Shown: piece after piece, positions 30,880-39,984 of the stretch
How the letters are laid out: each line of letters opens with the position of its first letter
Numbering within the stretch: the stretch's first letter is position 1
Assembly (NCBI GenBank): GCA_938004185.1
Contig: CALKWN010000065.1
Coordinates: 310,001-374,000, forward strand
Length of the DNA stretch: 64,000 bases
Direction: 5' to 3'
From: an uncultured candidate division WWE3 bacterium
GTDB lineage: Bacteria; Patescibacteriota; WWE3; UBA101185; UBA10185
The notes under the pieces: model-generated
Told to the model about the DNA's origin: nothing
Database searches by the model: none
Seen by the model: the letters and a program-made list of their open reading frames with translations, nothing else
Program-made: the position numbers and the translations under genes

Positions 30880-32217
30880 TTACAACTCTGTCGTAGTTCC
30901 CGCTATTATAAGCAAATCGTAATCTTCCCCGTCATCCAACGAATCCTCCACAATTATGTTAGGAAATGCATCCTTTAAATCTTCCTCGAGCAAGGCCTTG
31001 TAAGCAATACTGTCTTTTTTAAATCTCAATAAAGTATCTTCTCTCACTTCGTCGGCGGTGTCTATATCAAATACTTTGTAACCTTTATCCTCAAGGAGAG
31101 TTTTGGTTCTGGCTGCCAAACCATTAACTCCGGCACCGTTAAGAACCATAACATCCAACTCCTCTTTTTTAAGATCGGGGGATGGCGCTTCCTCTCTCGG
31201 AGCCTCAACCTGCTCACTCAAAACATTTTCCTGCTGAGTAGTATCAACTGCCATTTGTGAAGAATCACCGGACTTGTTTTTATTAAAGAATAAGAAAAAG
31301 GATAAAATTCCGGCAAATATTAAAACTGCGGAAGCTCCAACATAAACAATACTTTTGTTACTTTTTACCTCAACCGGTAGGGGCATTAGATTAAGAAGGT
31401 TGTTTTGGGAAAACAATATGTCAGGATCTGCTTCAACTACATATTCTACAAGAATATTCAGTTTAAACTGCTCATCGTACTCAACATCAACTGGAGGCAT
31501 TCCGATCTCGGCTACTTCATATCCTGCAACATCTAAACTCTGATAGTTTAAAGTGTAAGCTCTCTTTACTGGTGTTTTTTTCTTGTAAAAAGACAGCTCG
31601 GAAACAAATTTTTCGATCTGATCTGAGGTAATTTCTTTGTTACTTACACCGCTGTAAAAAATGCCATTAAGCTCGGATAAGGCCATTGCATGGCTGCCGT
31701 CAATTCTTGCAATAAATACCGCAGGATCGTTTGTACCGACATACTTAGGAAGCAGAAGTAACCACGGAACCACACTTTTAAGTGAGATTCCAACTGCATT
31801 CGAAACTTCCAAAAGTTTCTCCATATAATCCTTTTTTACACCGACAAATTGGTATAAAAAGGGAGCAATTTTTTGATAGGAAAAGAACAAATCTTCAAGA
31901 GGCACTTCCGTTACCTTTGCTTTTATATCGTTTAAAAGCTGCTCCTGCTTTTCACCGTCCCTTTTGTTTATCGTGATAAATCTAAGGATAGTGTCCTCGG
32001 GCTCAGTTACAACGTTTAACGTCAGTTTTGAAAGTGAGGACTCTGTTACTTGGGAAATGGCGTTTTTAACTTCCTCAGCATATTTTGAAGTGTCTAAAAT
32101 TTTTGTGTCGTTTACTACTTCGGGAGATACGGTATTTGAGTAAGATCTTAAACCGTCCTTTCCAAACAATGTGACTCTTAGAATGTTGTTATTTAAAGAC
32201 AGGTAGATATCTTGCAT
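30880..32217 (-). CDS. Membrane protein with PilM/GspL-like N-part and LytR_C domain
   Basis: A 445-residue protein. Residues 1-270 look like an actin-like type IV pilus assembly (PilM/GspL-type) module without an obvious intact ATP site (MQDIYLSLNNNILRVTLFG, later VFIARIDGSHAMALSELNGI). A single membrane helix follows at about residues 293-313 (IVYVGASAVLIFAGILSFF), then an acidic linker, then a C-terminal LytR_C-type domain (LDVMVLNGAGVNGLAARTKTLLEDKGY) of the kind found on cell-envelope proteins. It may link cytoplasmic and envelope assembly. Start: ATG with TATAGT ending 7 nt upstream. Domain naming is by eye; the PilM-like part is the less certain. Confidence 0.65.
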   Translation of the reverse strand: MQDIYLSLNNNILRVTLFGKDGLRSYSNTVSPEVVNDTKILDTSKYAEEVKNAISQVTESSLSKLTLNVVTEPEDTILRFITINKRDGEKQEQLLNDIKAKVTEVPLEDLFFSYQKIAPFLYQFVGVKKDYMEKLLEVSNAVGISLKSVVPWLLLLPKYVGTNDPAVFIARIDGSHAMALSELNGIFYSGVSNKEITSDQIEKFVSELSFYKKKTPVKRAYTLNYQSLDVAGYEVAEIGMPPVDVEYDEQFKLNILVEYVVEADPDILFSQNNLLNLMPLPVEVKSNKSIVYVGASAVLIFAGILSFFLFFNKNKSGDSSQMAVDTTQQENVLSEQVEAPREEAPSPDLKKEELDVMVLNGAGVNGLAARTKTLLEDKGYKVFDIDTADEVREDTLLRFKKDSIAYKALLEEDLKDAFPNIIVEDSLDDGEDYDLLIIAGTTTEL

Positions 32218-32236
32218 ATGTATAACTATAACATAA

Positions 32237-35110
32237 TTAACCTACTTTTCGGATCGAAAAATCTTCTCCGGCCTCTATGGATTTGGCCTGGATTTTTTTA
32301 GAAATGTCGTCGTAGAAAAGCTCGATTACCTTCTCCGTATCGTCATCTTTTTCGTAAGTAACTTCGATCGTATCTCCCACTACAAGACCCATTTCTTTTC
32401 TTTTTTCCTGCACTTTTCTTACAAACTCGCGAGCCATTCCTTCCATTTTTAACTGTTCGTTTATGTTTAAATCCAATCCTACTGTAACATTTGAAAAGGA
32501 CACCGAAGCGAGGTCGCCTGATACCGAATCAACGTACTGCACATCCTTAACATTCACCTCATCTTGCACAAGCAAGGAAAGCTCAGGATGGGACACGCTC
32601 AATCCCGCTACCACAATTTTTGATAAGGGCTGACGAACCGAAATTTTTCGGTCGCTTCTTATTGAAAGACCGTATGAAACCAGTTCTCTGACATTTTTCA
32701 TCTCATCTATAAGAGACCTGTTTAACTCGACAAAAGCAGGATCGTGATCGGGATATTTTTCAAGGTGAACTGATTCTTCTCTTAGGTTTGGAGAAAACTT
32801 TTTCAAAAGCTGGTAAATGCTTTCAGTCATAAACGGTATTACCGGAGCCGCCGCTTCACAAAAATTTCTTAAAACATAGAAAAGCGTGCCTATTGCTTCC
32901 TCGTCTCCTGCTGAAATTCTTTCTCTAGATCTTCGCACATACCACCTGGACAGGTCGTCGACAAATTCTTCAACTGCCCTTGCCGATTGAGGAATATAGT
33001 ATGTCTCCAAACTTTCAGATATTGTTTTTACAACTTCGTGCAACCTCGCCGTTATCCAAATATCCAAAATGTTCTCGGATTTGAACTCACCTTTATCTTT
33101 CCAGTCGAATGCCGATGCGTAGGTTTCGAAATACTTTGCCGAATTCCACAATGGATTCATTACATTTCTGAGTTTAGTCCTTAACTCGGCCTCTTCGAAA
33201 TTTGCATTTTCACCAACCATGAGAGGCGAACCCATCAGATAAAGTCTGAGAGAATCTCCTCCGTAGGTTTCGATTACTACCTTGGGATCGGTATAGTTGT
33301 TAAATGTCTTGCTCATTTTTCTTCCGTCAGAACCTGCCATAACTCCTGTTGAGATAACATTTTTAAATGAGTTACTATCGAACACCGCGGTTGAAAGTAT
33401 GTGCATAACATTAAACCACGCTCTTACTTGAGCAATATATTCGACAATGTAATCTCCGGGAAAGTTAGCTTCAAATTTTTCCTTATTTTCAAAAGGGTAA
33501 TGAATTTGGCACCATGGCATAGAACCTGCATCCAGCCATGAATCTAAAACCTCAGTTCTTCTTTTAAATTCTTTTCCGTCTTTTTTTATAACAATTCTAT
33601 CGATAAAAGGCCTGTGTAAATCCTCAACCTTCTGGCCCGATAATTCTTCCAATTCTTTTACTGAAGAAATTACTATTCTCTCACCGTCTTCTGCCTCCCA
33701 AACCGGCATGGGAGTAGCCCAATATCTGTTTCTTGATATACACCAATCAGGTTGCTGAACAATGTTCTGTCCGAACCTGCCGTTTTTTAAATGATTTGGA
33801 ATCCAATTTATCTCCTCGTTTAGCTCGGACATTCTTTCTTTTAAAGAGGCTACATTTACAAACCAGCTGTGTTGGGCTCTTTGTATAAGTAGAGTGTCGC
33901 ATCTGTCGTGATATGGGAATCTGTGAGTTACTTTTTCGTTTTTGAATAGCAATCCTGCAGATTCAAGATCGGTTATTAGGGAGGGGTCGGCGTCTTTGTA
34001 AAACATTCCGCTATAAGGATTGGTTTCACCGTCACCCGGAATAAATTTTCCCTCATCGTCTATTGTTAGCATTAGTGTAAGACCGAAGTGTTTTCCCATT
34101 TCCGAGTCTATTTCACCGAAGCCAGGGGCACTGTGAACAATTCCGGTTCCTTCGTCCATAGTCGCCATTCCGTCATAGTGGTAAATTTCAAATTCCCCTT
34201 CCTTACCTTTGTAATATTTAAAAGGCGGATCGTATTTTAGTCCGACAAGATCGCTGCCCTTTACTGTTTTTAGTACTTTGTATTCTTTTTCTACAAAAAC
34301 TTCAGCTAAACGGAGGTTTGCCGCTACATACTTTTCTTTTTCACATTCAACAAGAGAGTAATCGGCATCTTTATCTAGCACCAATGCCCTATTTGACGGA
34401 ACAGTCCATGGGGTGGTTGTCCAGGCCAAAACAAAAACATCTTTAAATTCTCCCTCGCTTAAAATTTTAAATTTTACGGTTATGGCAGGATCTTCAACGT
34501 CCTTATACGAGTTATCCATCGCAACTTCAAAGTTAGACACCGGAGTTCCGCATTTAGTACAAAATAGTGACGTTCTTATACCTTCGTAAACCAATCCCTT
34601 ATCGTAAAGCTGTTTGAAAGTCCACATAACGGATTCCATATATTCTTTGTTCGTTGTCCTATAGGCATTTTTTATATCGACCCACCTTCCTATTTTATTA
34701 ACATACCAGTCCCACTCGGCTGAAACATCACGCGTATAGTTGTAGCATTCTTCGGCAAATCTTTGTAAACCGAACTTTTCAATATCGCGTCTGTTTTTTA
34801 TCCCGAACTTTTTTTGAACCTTATTTTCGACTGTCAGACCGTGGGCATCCCAACCCCAAACTCTTTCGACTCTTTTTCCTTTCATTGTCTGAAACCTGGG
34901 AATTACATCTTTGGCAATAGACCCGAGCAAATGTCCGTAATGCGGAAGTCCTGAGATAAAGGGCGGACCGTCATAAAAAACGTACAAGTTTTCTTTAGGA
35001 TTTTTTTCTACAGACTTTTCAAAAATTTTGTTATCAAGCCAAAAACTCAAAACCTGTTCTTCCATTTGGGGAATTGTTAAGTTTTCTTTTTTATCACGAT
35101 CTTTGGTCAT
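32237..35110 (-). CDS. ileS: Isoleucyl-tRNA synthetase, type 2 (eukaryote-like)
   Basis: A 957-residue class Ia synthetase charging tRNA-Ile, with editing of Val. The HIGH region reads PFISGLPHYGHLLGSIAKDV, the eukaryote-like form that in known cases gives mupirocin resistance. The CP1 editing domain follows (WTTTPWTVPSNRALVLD), then WDAHGLTVENK near the start and the KMSKS-equivalent GRKMSKTFNNY. The anticodon-binding domain ends without the C-terminal zinc module of type 1 enzymes. Last gene of the nrdJ-pduO-peptide-ileS run. No T-box is visible upstream. Confidence 0.97.
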   Translation of the reverse strand: MTKDRDKKENLTIPQMEEQVLSFWLDNKIFEKSVEKNPKENLYVFYDGPPFISGLPHYGHLLGSIAKDVIPRFQTMKGKRVERVWGWDAHGLTVENKVQKKFGIKNRRDIEKFGLQRFAEECYNYTRDVSAEWDWYVNKIGRWVDIKNAYRTTNKEYMESVMWTFKQLYDKGLVYEGIRTSLFCTKCGTPVSNFEVAMDNSYKDVEDPAITVKFKILSEGEFKDVFVLAWTTTPWTVPSNRALVLDKDADYSLVECEKEKYVAANLRLAEVFVEKEYKVLKTVKGSDLVGLKYDPPFKYYKGKEGEFEIYHYDGMATMDEGTGIVHSAPGFGEIDSEMGKHFGLTLMLTIDDEGKFIPGDGETNPYSGMFYKDADPSLITDLESAGLLFKNEKVTHRFPYHDRCDTLLIQRAQHSWFVNVASLKERMSELNEEINWIPNHLKNGRFGQNIVQQPDWCISRNRYWATPMPVWEAEDGERIVISSVKELEELSGQKVEDLHRPFIDRIVIKKDGKEFKRRTEVLDSWLDAGSMPWCQIHYPFENKEKFEANFPGDYIVEYIAQVRAWFNVMHILSTAVFDSNSFKNVISTGVMAGSDGRKMSKTFNNYTDPKVVIETYGGDSLRLYLMGSPLMVGENANFEEAELRTKLRNVMNPLWNSAKYFETYASAFDWKDKGEFKSENILDIWITARLHEVVKTISESLETYYIPQSARAVEEFVDDLSRWYVRRSRERISAGDEEAIGTLFYVLRNFCEAAAPVIPFMTESIYQLLKKFSPNLREESVHLEKYPDHDPAFVELNRSLIDEMKNVRELVSYGLSIRSDRKISVRQPLSKIVVAGLSVSHPELSLLVQDEVNVKDVQYVDSVSGDLASVSFSNVTVGLDLNINEQLKMEGMAREFVRKVQEKRKEMGLVVGDTIEVTYEKDDDTEKVIELFYDDISKKIQAKSIEAGEDFSIRKVG

Positions 35111-35125
35111 AACAAAGAAATTTTA

Positions 35126-35260
35126 TCAAATTTGGGGCGCTTCGTTACCAATCTGCTCGGAAAAATAAATGTCGTTTACGTGGGCACGGTGCACAAGAAG
35201 ACCTATCAAACCTGACATTATTAAAATTAGCAATAAAAGTAGTAGGTAGGTTTTTTTCAT
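35126..35260 (-). CDS. 44-residue membrane peptide between pduO and ileS
   Basis: A short gene that starts with an ATG overlapping the pduO-type stop codon as ATGA and ends 15 nt before ileS. The product begins MKKTYLLLLLLILIMSG, an uninterrupted hydrophobic helix with a basic start, followed by a polar tail (HRAHVNDIYFSEQIGNEAPQ). It could be a single-pass small membrane protein or a signal-peptide-led peptide. The coupled overlap and typical membrane composition support a real gene. Function unknown. Confidence 0.65.
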   Translation of the reverse strand: MKKTYLLLLLLILIMSGLIGLLVHRAHVNDIYFSEQIGNEAPQI

Positions 35261-35808
35261 TTTATTGGTTTCCAAAGTCTTTCCTCTCTAGAAAGTTCCA
35301 TATTCACGTATCTTGCCAAAACAAACAACAGGTCTGAAAGTCTGTTTATGTAAGGAAGAAGAAACCTCAATGATTTCTTTCCACCCTTGTTTATGTATGA
35401 AACAAAAGTTCTTTCAAGAGATCTCACCTTTACACGCGCCAGGTGAATCTGCGAAGCGGCCTCCGATCCTCCGGGTATTATAAAGGACTTGATTTCAGGC
35501 AACTGTCTTTGAAAGATGTCTATCTGGTCTTCTAAGTACCGTGTTTTCTTTTCCCATTCTCCGGCAGCTTCCTTTTTTAGCTTTAATCCTGCGATATACG
35601 CCCCGATCATAAACAAATCTTCCTGCGTAGCTTCTAAAACCGGCACCGTTCGGCTTTTCTTTAGTGAAGACAACGCACACCCTAGTATCGCGTTTATTTC
35701 ATCTGCGGTGCCAAGAAGCTCAAAAACCGGCTTTGATTTGAGTATCCGCTTTTTTGTTCCTAACAGGGATGACTTACCGGCGTCGCCATCTTTTGTGTAT
35801 ATCTGCAT
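35257..35808 (-). CDS. Cob(I)alamin adenosyltransferase, PduO type
   Basis: A 183-residue enzyme that transfers the adenosyl group of ATP to cob(I)alamin, making adenosylcobalamin. The N-terminal YTKDGDAGKSSLLGTKKR matches the ATP-binding TxTGDxGxTxLxxG motif, and GTADEINAILG and VRSLERTFVSY match the family's conserved R..ER helix. It lies 15 nt after nrdJ, whose product needs exactly this cofactor. Start: ATG with TATCAT ending 6 nt upstream, so it also has its own leaderless promoter within the cluster. No corrinoid biosynthesis genes are in the window, so B12 is probably salvaged. Confidence 0.94.
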   Translation of the reverse strand: MQIYTKDGDAGKSSLLGTKKRILKSKPVFELLGTADEINAILGCALSSLKKSRTVPVLEATQEDLFMIGAYIAGLKLKKEAAGEWEKKTRYLEDQIDIFQRQLPEIKSFIIPGGSEAASQIHLARVKVRSLERTFVSYINKGGKKSLRFLLPYINRLSDLLFVLARYVNMELSREERLWKPIK

Positions 35809-35823
35809 ACTATGATGATACCA

Positions 35824-38352
35824 CTAACACCTGCTATATCCGCACTGGTAGCACTTAGCGCAACCTTCTTCCAGGACAAGTGTATAATTTCCGCATTCCG
35901 GGCACATATCGGTGTTGGAGAATACCTGCGATGGGGACTGCTGCCTATCCTCTACTGTTGTACCCCCGTTTCCGCCCTCATTTCCTCCTTCATCACCGTT
36001 CTTACTGCCGTTTTCCTTTACGGTAAAACCAAATTCTTCGGCTAAAACCTTCGCGACGGCGTCCGGTAAAGAACTGACTCTATTTTTACCGAATCCGATG
36101 GATTTTGACCCACCTATTCCTGCTAGTTGAACTATTATTTCGCGAACAATTTCAAGATTGAAGTGGGGCATTCTGAGCCAACCGGACAAAAGACGACCTA
36201 ATCCTTCGGCTAAGGCGGCAACATCACTACCTGCTTTCCCGACGTTTAAAAATACCTCAAGAGGTCTGCCTGAATCATCTTTATTGATTGTAATAAAAGC
36301 GTTTCCCTGAGGTGTTTTTACCTTATATGTTGTTCCGCTAAGCTTATATCCCCTGGTAATAAGTATCTCTTCTATAGATTTATCCTGGCTGGATAAATGT
36401 ATCTCTTTATTAATCGGTTCTGATGGCGTTTCTTTTGAATCCTTGGTCTCTTTCTGATCTTTTGTTGATTTTGTCTCCAATACTACTTCCTGCCTACTGC
36501 CTGTAACGTAAACTGTTAAACCCTTACATCCGGTCTGCCATCCCAGCATATAAACCTTGGCGACATCTTCTTTTGTGGCACCTTCCGGAAAGTTGCATGT
36601 CTTGGATATTGAATTATCAACAAAAGCCTGAATTGAAGCCTGTGTAAGTATGTGTTCTTCCGGGGTAACCTCGGCAGAAACGACAAAAGTATTTCGTACA
36701 CTCTCCGGCAACTCTAAGATGCCTCTGCATGTTCCGGTTTCAATTACCCTATCAATTATTGATTTTTTCATTTCTTCGGAAAAGTTCAGTTTATCTAAAG
36801 CTTTCTGGAAAAAGGGGCTCACGTAAGCAAGGGTCATCTTTCCCTCATCTCCGGCGCTCTGGTAAACATTCCTGTAGTAAGCCAAAGCAAAAACCGGTTC
36901 ACATCCGTAGCCTTCAACGCCTGCAACAGTAGAAATTGTACCTGTGGGAGCAATGGTGGCCTGAGCACCGTTTCTAATACCGTAGAGCTTTATTCCGTCC
37001 AAAATCGAGTCCCAGTTAATCCAGGGTCGGCCGAAATTCCTTTTATACTCTTTTATCGGTTTTGGGGGTGCCCATTTTAGGTTTTCCGGATCATAAATAC
37101 TTCCATGGATTTTTCTAAACGGCCCCCTTTCTTTTGCTAGCTCAATAGAGGCTCTCATAGAATGGAATCTAATAAATTCCGAAACCTGGGCGGCAAACTC
37201 CTGACCTTCTTCGCTGCCGTATCTTATACCCAAAGAGTACATAGCATCCGCCAAAGCCATAAAACCGAGTCCTATTCTTCTGACGTCCATGGCCGCATCT
37301 TTTATCTCCGGAACAGCAGGTATGTACCTATTGGCTTCTACGACATTATCCAAAAATCTTGTAGCCGATATTACGGTCTTTTCAAGTTCTTCCCAGTTTA
37401 GTCTTCCGTCTTCAGTAAGATGCTCTGCCAGGTTTATGGATCCTAAACAACAGTTTTCGTAAGGTCCCAGCCACTGCTCACCGCAGGGATTTGTTGCTTC
37501 TAACTCGTACATGTGCGGAACCGGGTTTTCTTTGTTTGCCGTATCTATAAATAAAACACCGGGCTCTCCGTTTCTGTGCGCGCACTCTACAATCAAGTCA
37601 AATATTTCTCTTGCCCTTGGCGTTTCCGCCACTTTTTTTGTATGAGGATCTATTAATTCATAGGTTGTATCGTTTTTTACGGCCTCCATAAACACATCGG
37701 TAAGAGCAACTGACAAGTTAAAATTGGATATTGTACCTTCAACTGCTTTTGAGGCAATAAAATCTCTTATATCCGGGTGGTCCACTCTTAAAACACCCAT
37801 ATTTGCCCCTCTTCTGACACCTCCTTGAGCTATTTCTCCGAAGGCGGCATCATATACCTTTAAAAATCCTACGGGTCCTGTGGCAACACCGTTGCTCGCC
37901 GAAACCCTCGACCCTTTAGGTCTTAGCCTTGTAAAAGAAAATCCGTTTCCTCCGCCGCTTTGCTGGATTAAAGACGCAACTCTAAGGGTAGAAAAAATAC
38001 CGTCCTTCTGCTTTCCCAAATCGTCTGCTATTGGAAGAACGAAGCAGGCAGCTAACTGGCCCAAAGGAGTTCCTGCACCTGTAAAGGTGGGCGAGTTCGG
38101 AAAAAATTTTTTGGTAGAAAGTAAGTTGTAAAATTCTATTTTAGATCTCTCTACATCAGCGTACGGTCTGTCGGGCTCAGCCATAATATTAGAGATGCGT
38201 TCAAACATCTGCTCAGGAGTTTCGCTTACCTGACCATTTTCATCTCGTCTAAGATATCTTTTCTCAAGAATCTTTGCAGCGTTATCAGAAAATTCAATAT
38301 ACTGGTTTTTGGAGAAAGCAGACGCATCTTCACGGTAGAGAAAACTACTCAT
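35824..38352 (-). CDS. nrdJ: Adenosylcobalamin-dependent ribonucleotide reductase (class II)
   Basis: An 842-residue enzyme that converts ribonucleotides to deoxyribonucleotides with AdoCbl as radical source. The ten-stranded barrel shows SGGGNGFSFTRLRPKGS, NPCGEQWLGPYENCCLGSIN (active-site Cys region), and ATIAPTGTISTVAGVEGYGCEP. A Ser/Lys-rich linker near residue 620 leads to a TSCPD-like domain (SGTTYKVKTPQGNAFITIN) and ends in a four-Cys finger (CPECGN ... CAKCYQCGYSRC). The usual substrate-reducing Cys pairs seem present. The adenosyltransferase follows at 15 nt. Unlike many neighbours, the ATG is preceded by a compact folded leader (38364-38422). No class I or III reductase is in the window. 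Confidence 0.97.
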   Translation of the reverse strand: MSSFLYREDASAFSKNQYIEFSDNAAKILEKRYLRRDENGQVSETPEQMFERISNIMAEPDRPYADVERSKIEFYNLLSTKKFFPNSPTFTGAGTPLGQLAACFVLPIADDLGKQKDGIFSTLRVASLIQQSGGGNGFSFTRLRPKGSRVSASNGVATGPVGFLKVYDAAFGEIAQGGVRRGANMGVLRVDHPDIRDFIASKAVEGTISNFNLSVALTDVFMEAVKNDTTYELIDPHTKKVAETPRAREIFDLIVECAHRNGEPGVLFIDTANKENPVPHMYELEATNPCGEQWLGPYENCCLGSINLAEHLTEDGRLNWEELEKTVISATRFLDNVVEANRYIPAVPEIKDAAMDVRRIGLGFMALADAMYSLGIRYGSEEGQEFAAQVSEFIRFHSMRASIELAKERGPFRKIHGSIYDPENLKWAPPKPIKEYKRNFGRPWINWDSILDGIKLYGIRNGAQATIAPTGTISTVAGVEGYGCEPVFALAYYRNVYQSAGDEGKMTLAYVSPFFQKALDKLNFSEEMKKSIIDRVIETGTCRGILELPESVRNTFVVSAEVTPEEHILTQASIQAFVDNSISKTCNFPEGATKEDVAKVYMLGWQTGCKGLTVYVTGSRQEVVLETKSTKDQKETKDSKETPSEPINKEIHLSSQDKSIEEILITRGYKLSGTTYKVKTPQGNAFITINKDDSGRPLEVFLNVGKAGSDVAALAEGLGRLLSGWLRMPHFNLEIVREIIVQLAGIGGSKSIGFGKNRVSSLPDAVAKVLAEEFGFTVKENGSKNGDEGGNEGGNGGTTVEDRQQSPSQVFSNTDMCPECGNYTLVLEEGCAKCYQCGYSRC

Positions 38353-38363
38353 AATAATTTATG

Positions 38364-38422
38364 AGTCTCACAAGCCGGCAACCTTTCACTGCCCGAAGCA
38401 AAAATTGTCGGAACGCGAGACT
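38364..38422 (-). ncRNA. Candidate regulatory RNA leader of nrdJ
   Basis: On the minus strand AGTCTCGC and GTGAGACT form an 8-bp closing stem (one G-U) that ends 11 nt before the nrdJ ATG. Inside are two hairpins, CCGA/TCGG and GGCA/TGCC, so the 59 nt fold as a three-way junction. No canonical cobalamin-riboswitch GCCACTG box is visible, so it is not a typical B12 riboswitch. A small nrdJ- or cobalamin-linked element is the interesting option; a chance fold is the alternative. Confidence 0.4.
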
Positions 38423-38661
38423 GTATGAACTAAATACTGCTTAGTAAATGAAATCAAAAAAACGGAAAATATACAAGGAAATCTTCGTTAGGATATTAGA
38501 ACAATCTGTTGATTTTATAAAGAGAAATTTTTGTGAATGTTGAGATACCGCAATTTTAAAAATTTGGTAGGTCGGGAGATGCTTTTATAAAAATTTTCCG
38601 GCAACCGCTGTGAAAAAGGCTTGGGCTTACTTCTGCCTCAAATTCTATTTCTGTCTCAGAT
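38423..38661. other. Noncoding spacer between nrdJ leader and ftsZ stop
   Basis: 239 nt without a gene I can support. It holds the minus-strand promoter region of nrdJ and, near ftsZ, imperfect repeats of the ftsZ 3' end (TTACTTCTG[T/C]CT units at 38627-38675). No clear terminator for ftsZ is visible. Several AT-rich short inverted repeats occur but none looks like a terminator. Confidence 0.6.
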
Positions 38662-38675
38662 TTACTTCTGTCTTA
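38627..38675. repeat. Threefold imperfect repeat at the ftsZ stop codon
   Basis: Units TTACTTCTGCCTCA, TATTTCTGTCTCAGA and TTACTTCTGTCTTA at 38627-38640, 38646-38660 and 38662-38675. The last contains the real stop codon and encodes the final Arg-Gln-Lys. The others would repeat RQK-stop-like sequence downstream. Probably local duplication by slippage. Confidence 0.6.
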
Positions 38676-39849
38676 AAAATGTAGGTATATCAAACCCGGT
38701 TCCGTAATCTTCCTCTTCGGCATCATCGGGTTTCCACATATCCGCAGGCAGTTTGGGTTTTTTCTCTTCAGTAACCGGTGTTTCCGGCTTTACTGGCTGC
38801 ATTATAGGAGGTTGAACAGGAGTTTCAGGTTTGGGTCTATTCTGTACTTGGCTGTAGTGCTTTTCCACATATCCGGCCACAGAATCATCTTCTTCAGGAA
38901 CCTCAAAACCGGTTGCAATTACCGTTATCTTAAGCTGACCTGCAAGTTCATCGTCTATGGATGTACCGAAAATGATATCAGCTTCTTCATTTGCAATACT
39001 CCTAATAATATTTGCCGCTCTGTCTACTTCTCTCATTGTAAGATCGGGCCCGCCCGAAATATTGAACAATATGCCTTTTGCTCCCTCAACGGATTGCTCC
39101 AGCAAAGGAGAAGATATTGCCGCTCTGGCTGCAACTTCAGCACGATTCTCTCCGGTACCTATACCTATGCCCATTAGTGCAGTCCCGGCGTCCTTCATAA
39201 TAGTTTTAACATCCGCGAAATCTACATTAATAAGTCCCGGCATGACAATCAAATCAGAAATACCCTGTACACCTTGGTTTAAAACGCTGTCCGACAACCT
39301 AAAGGCATCTATTATGGACATATCTTCGTCAGCAACTTCTAATAGCTTCTGGTTCGGAATAGTAATAAGAGCATCCACTTCTTTTCTAAGTTCTTCCATG
39401 CCTCTGTCGGCAGCACGCATTCTCTGTATACCTTCGAAATGAAAAGGTTTCGTTACAACCCCTATGGTAAGGGCACCCGACTCTTTGGCGACCTTTGCAA
39501 CAACAGGAGATGCCCCGGTACCTGTACCGCCACCCAAACCTGCAGTTATAAACACCATGTTTGCACCCTCGAGATTATTTTTTATCAGATCCATAGATTC
39601 TTCGGCCGCTTTCTTTCCGATTTCAGGATTAGATCCTGCACCCAGACCCTGTGTAAGTTCTTGACCGATAGGTATTTTTATTACTGCTTTGTTTATGGAA
39701 AGATCTTGGGCGTCTGTGTTAATTGCAACAAACTCAACACCCCTTATCTGATTGGACTCGATCATCGAGTTTATTACGTTTCCGCCGGCACCGCCGACAC
39801 CGACGACGCGAATTTTTGCAAATCGTTCTATTTCTGGTTTAACTTGCAT
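38662..39849 (-). CDS. ftsZ: Cell division protein FtsZ
   Basis: A 395-residue tubulin-like GTPase forming the division ring. The N-terminus IRVVGVGGAGGNVINSMIE and the tubulin signature LGGGTGTGASPVVAKVAKE are intact, followed by the T7 loop NVDFADVKTIMKDAGTALMGIG with its catalytic Asp. A Pro-rich linker (about residues 325-375) leads to the conserved C-terminal peptide DIPTFLRQK, which binds FtsA. The ATG is preceded by a 5' leader of about 70 nt with a hairpin (TCGGAAA/TTTCCGA), unlike the leaderless genes. Last gene of the division cluster, separated from ftsA by a terminator and so separately promoted. Confidence 0.98.
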   Translation of the reverse strand: MQVKPEIERFAKIRVVGVGGAGGNVINSMIESNQIRGVEFVAINTDAQDLSINKAVIKIPIGQELTQGLGAGSNPEIGKKAAEESMDLIKNNLEGANMVFITAGLGGGTGTGASPVVAKVAKESGALTIGVVTKPFHFEGIQRMRAADRGMEELRKEVDALITIPNQKLLEVADEDMSIIDAFRLSDSVLNQGVQGISDLIVMPGLINVDFADVKTIMKDAGTALMGIGIGTGENRAEVAARAAISSPLLEQSVEGAKGILFNISGGPDLTMREVDRAANIIRSIANEEADIIFGTSIDDELAGQLKITVIATGFEVPEEDDSVAGYVEKHYSQVQNRPKPETPVQPPIMQPVKPETPVTEEKKPKLPADMWKPDDAEEEDYGTGFDIPTFLRQK

Positions 39850-39953
39850 TGCCTTTACACCGATCGGAAAAATAGTTTCCGAAACGGTACTGACATAATA
39901 CCAAATTTATTTATCAACACTTAATTTTTTAGGGCAGTTAAAAATTCTACTAT

Positions 39954-39984
39954 ACAAAAAACCCTAAAAACTTTCTTTTTAGGG
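39954..39984 (-). terminator. Terminator of ftsA
   Basis: Minus strand CCCTAAAAA-GAAAG-TTTTTAGGG followed by TTTTTTG. The TAA stop codon of ftsA forms part of the 5' stem, so termination begins at the stop codon itself. Confidence 0.92.

Noticed and set aside
32237..35260. T-box leader for ileS
   Set aside because: Only 15 nt separate ileS from the upstream peptide gene and no T-box sequence is visible.
38353..38661. Classical cobalamin riboswitch upstream of nrdJ
   Set aside because: No GCCACTG box or typical long B12-riboswitch core was found; only a compact fold at 38364-38422 is reported.
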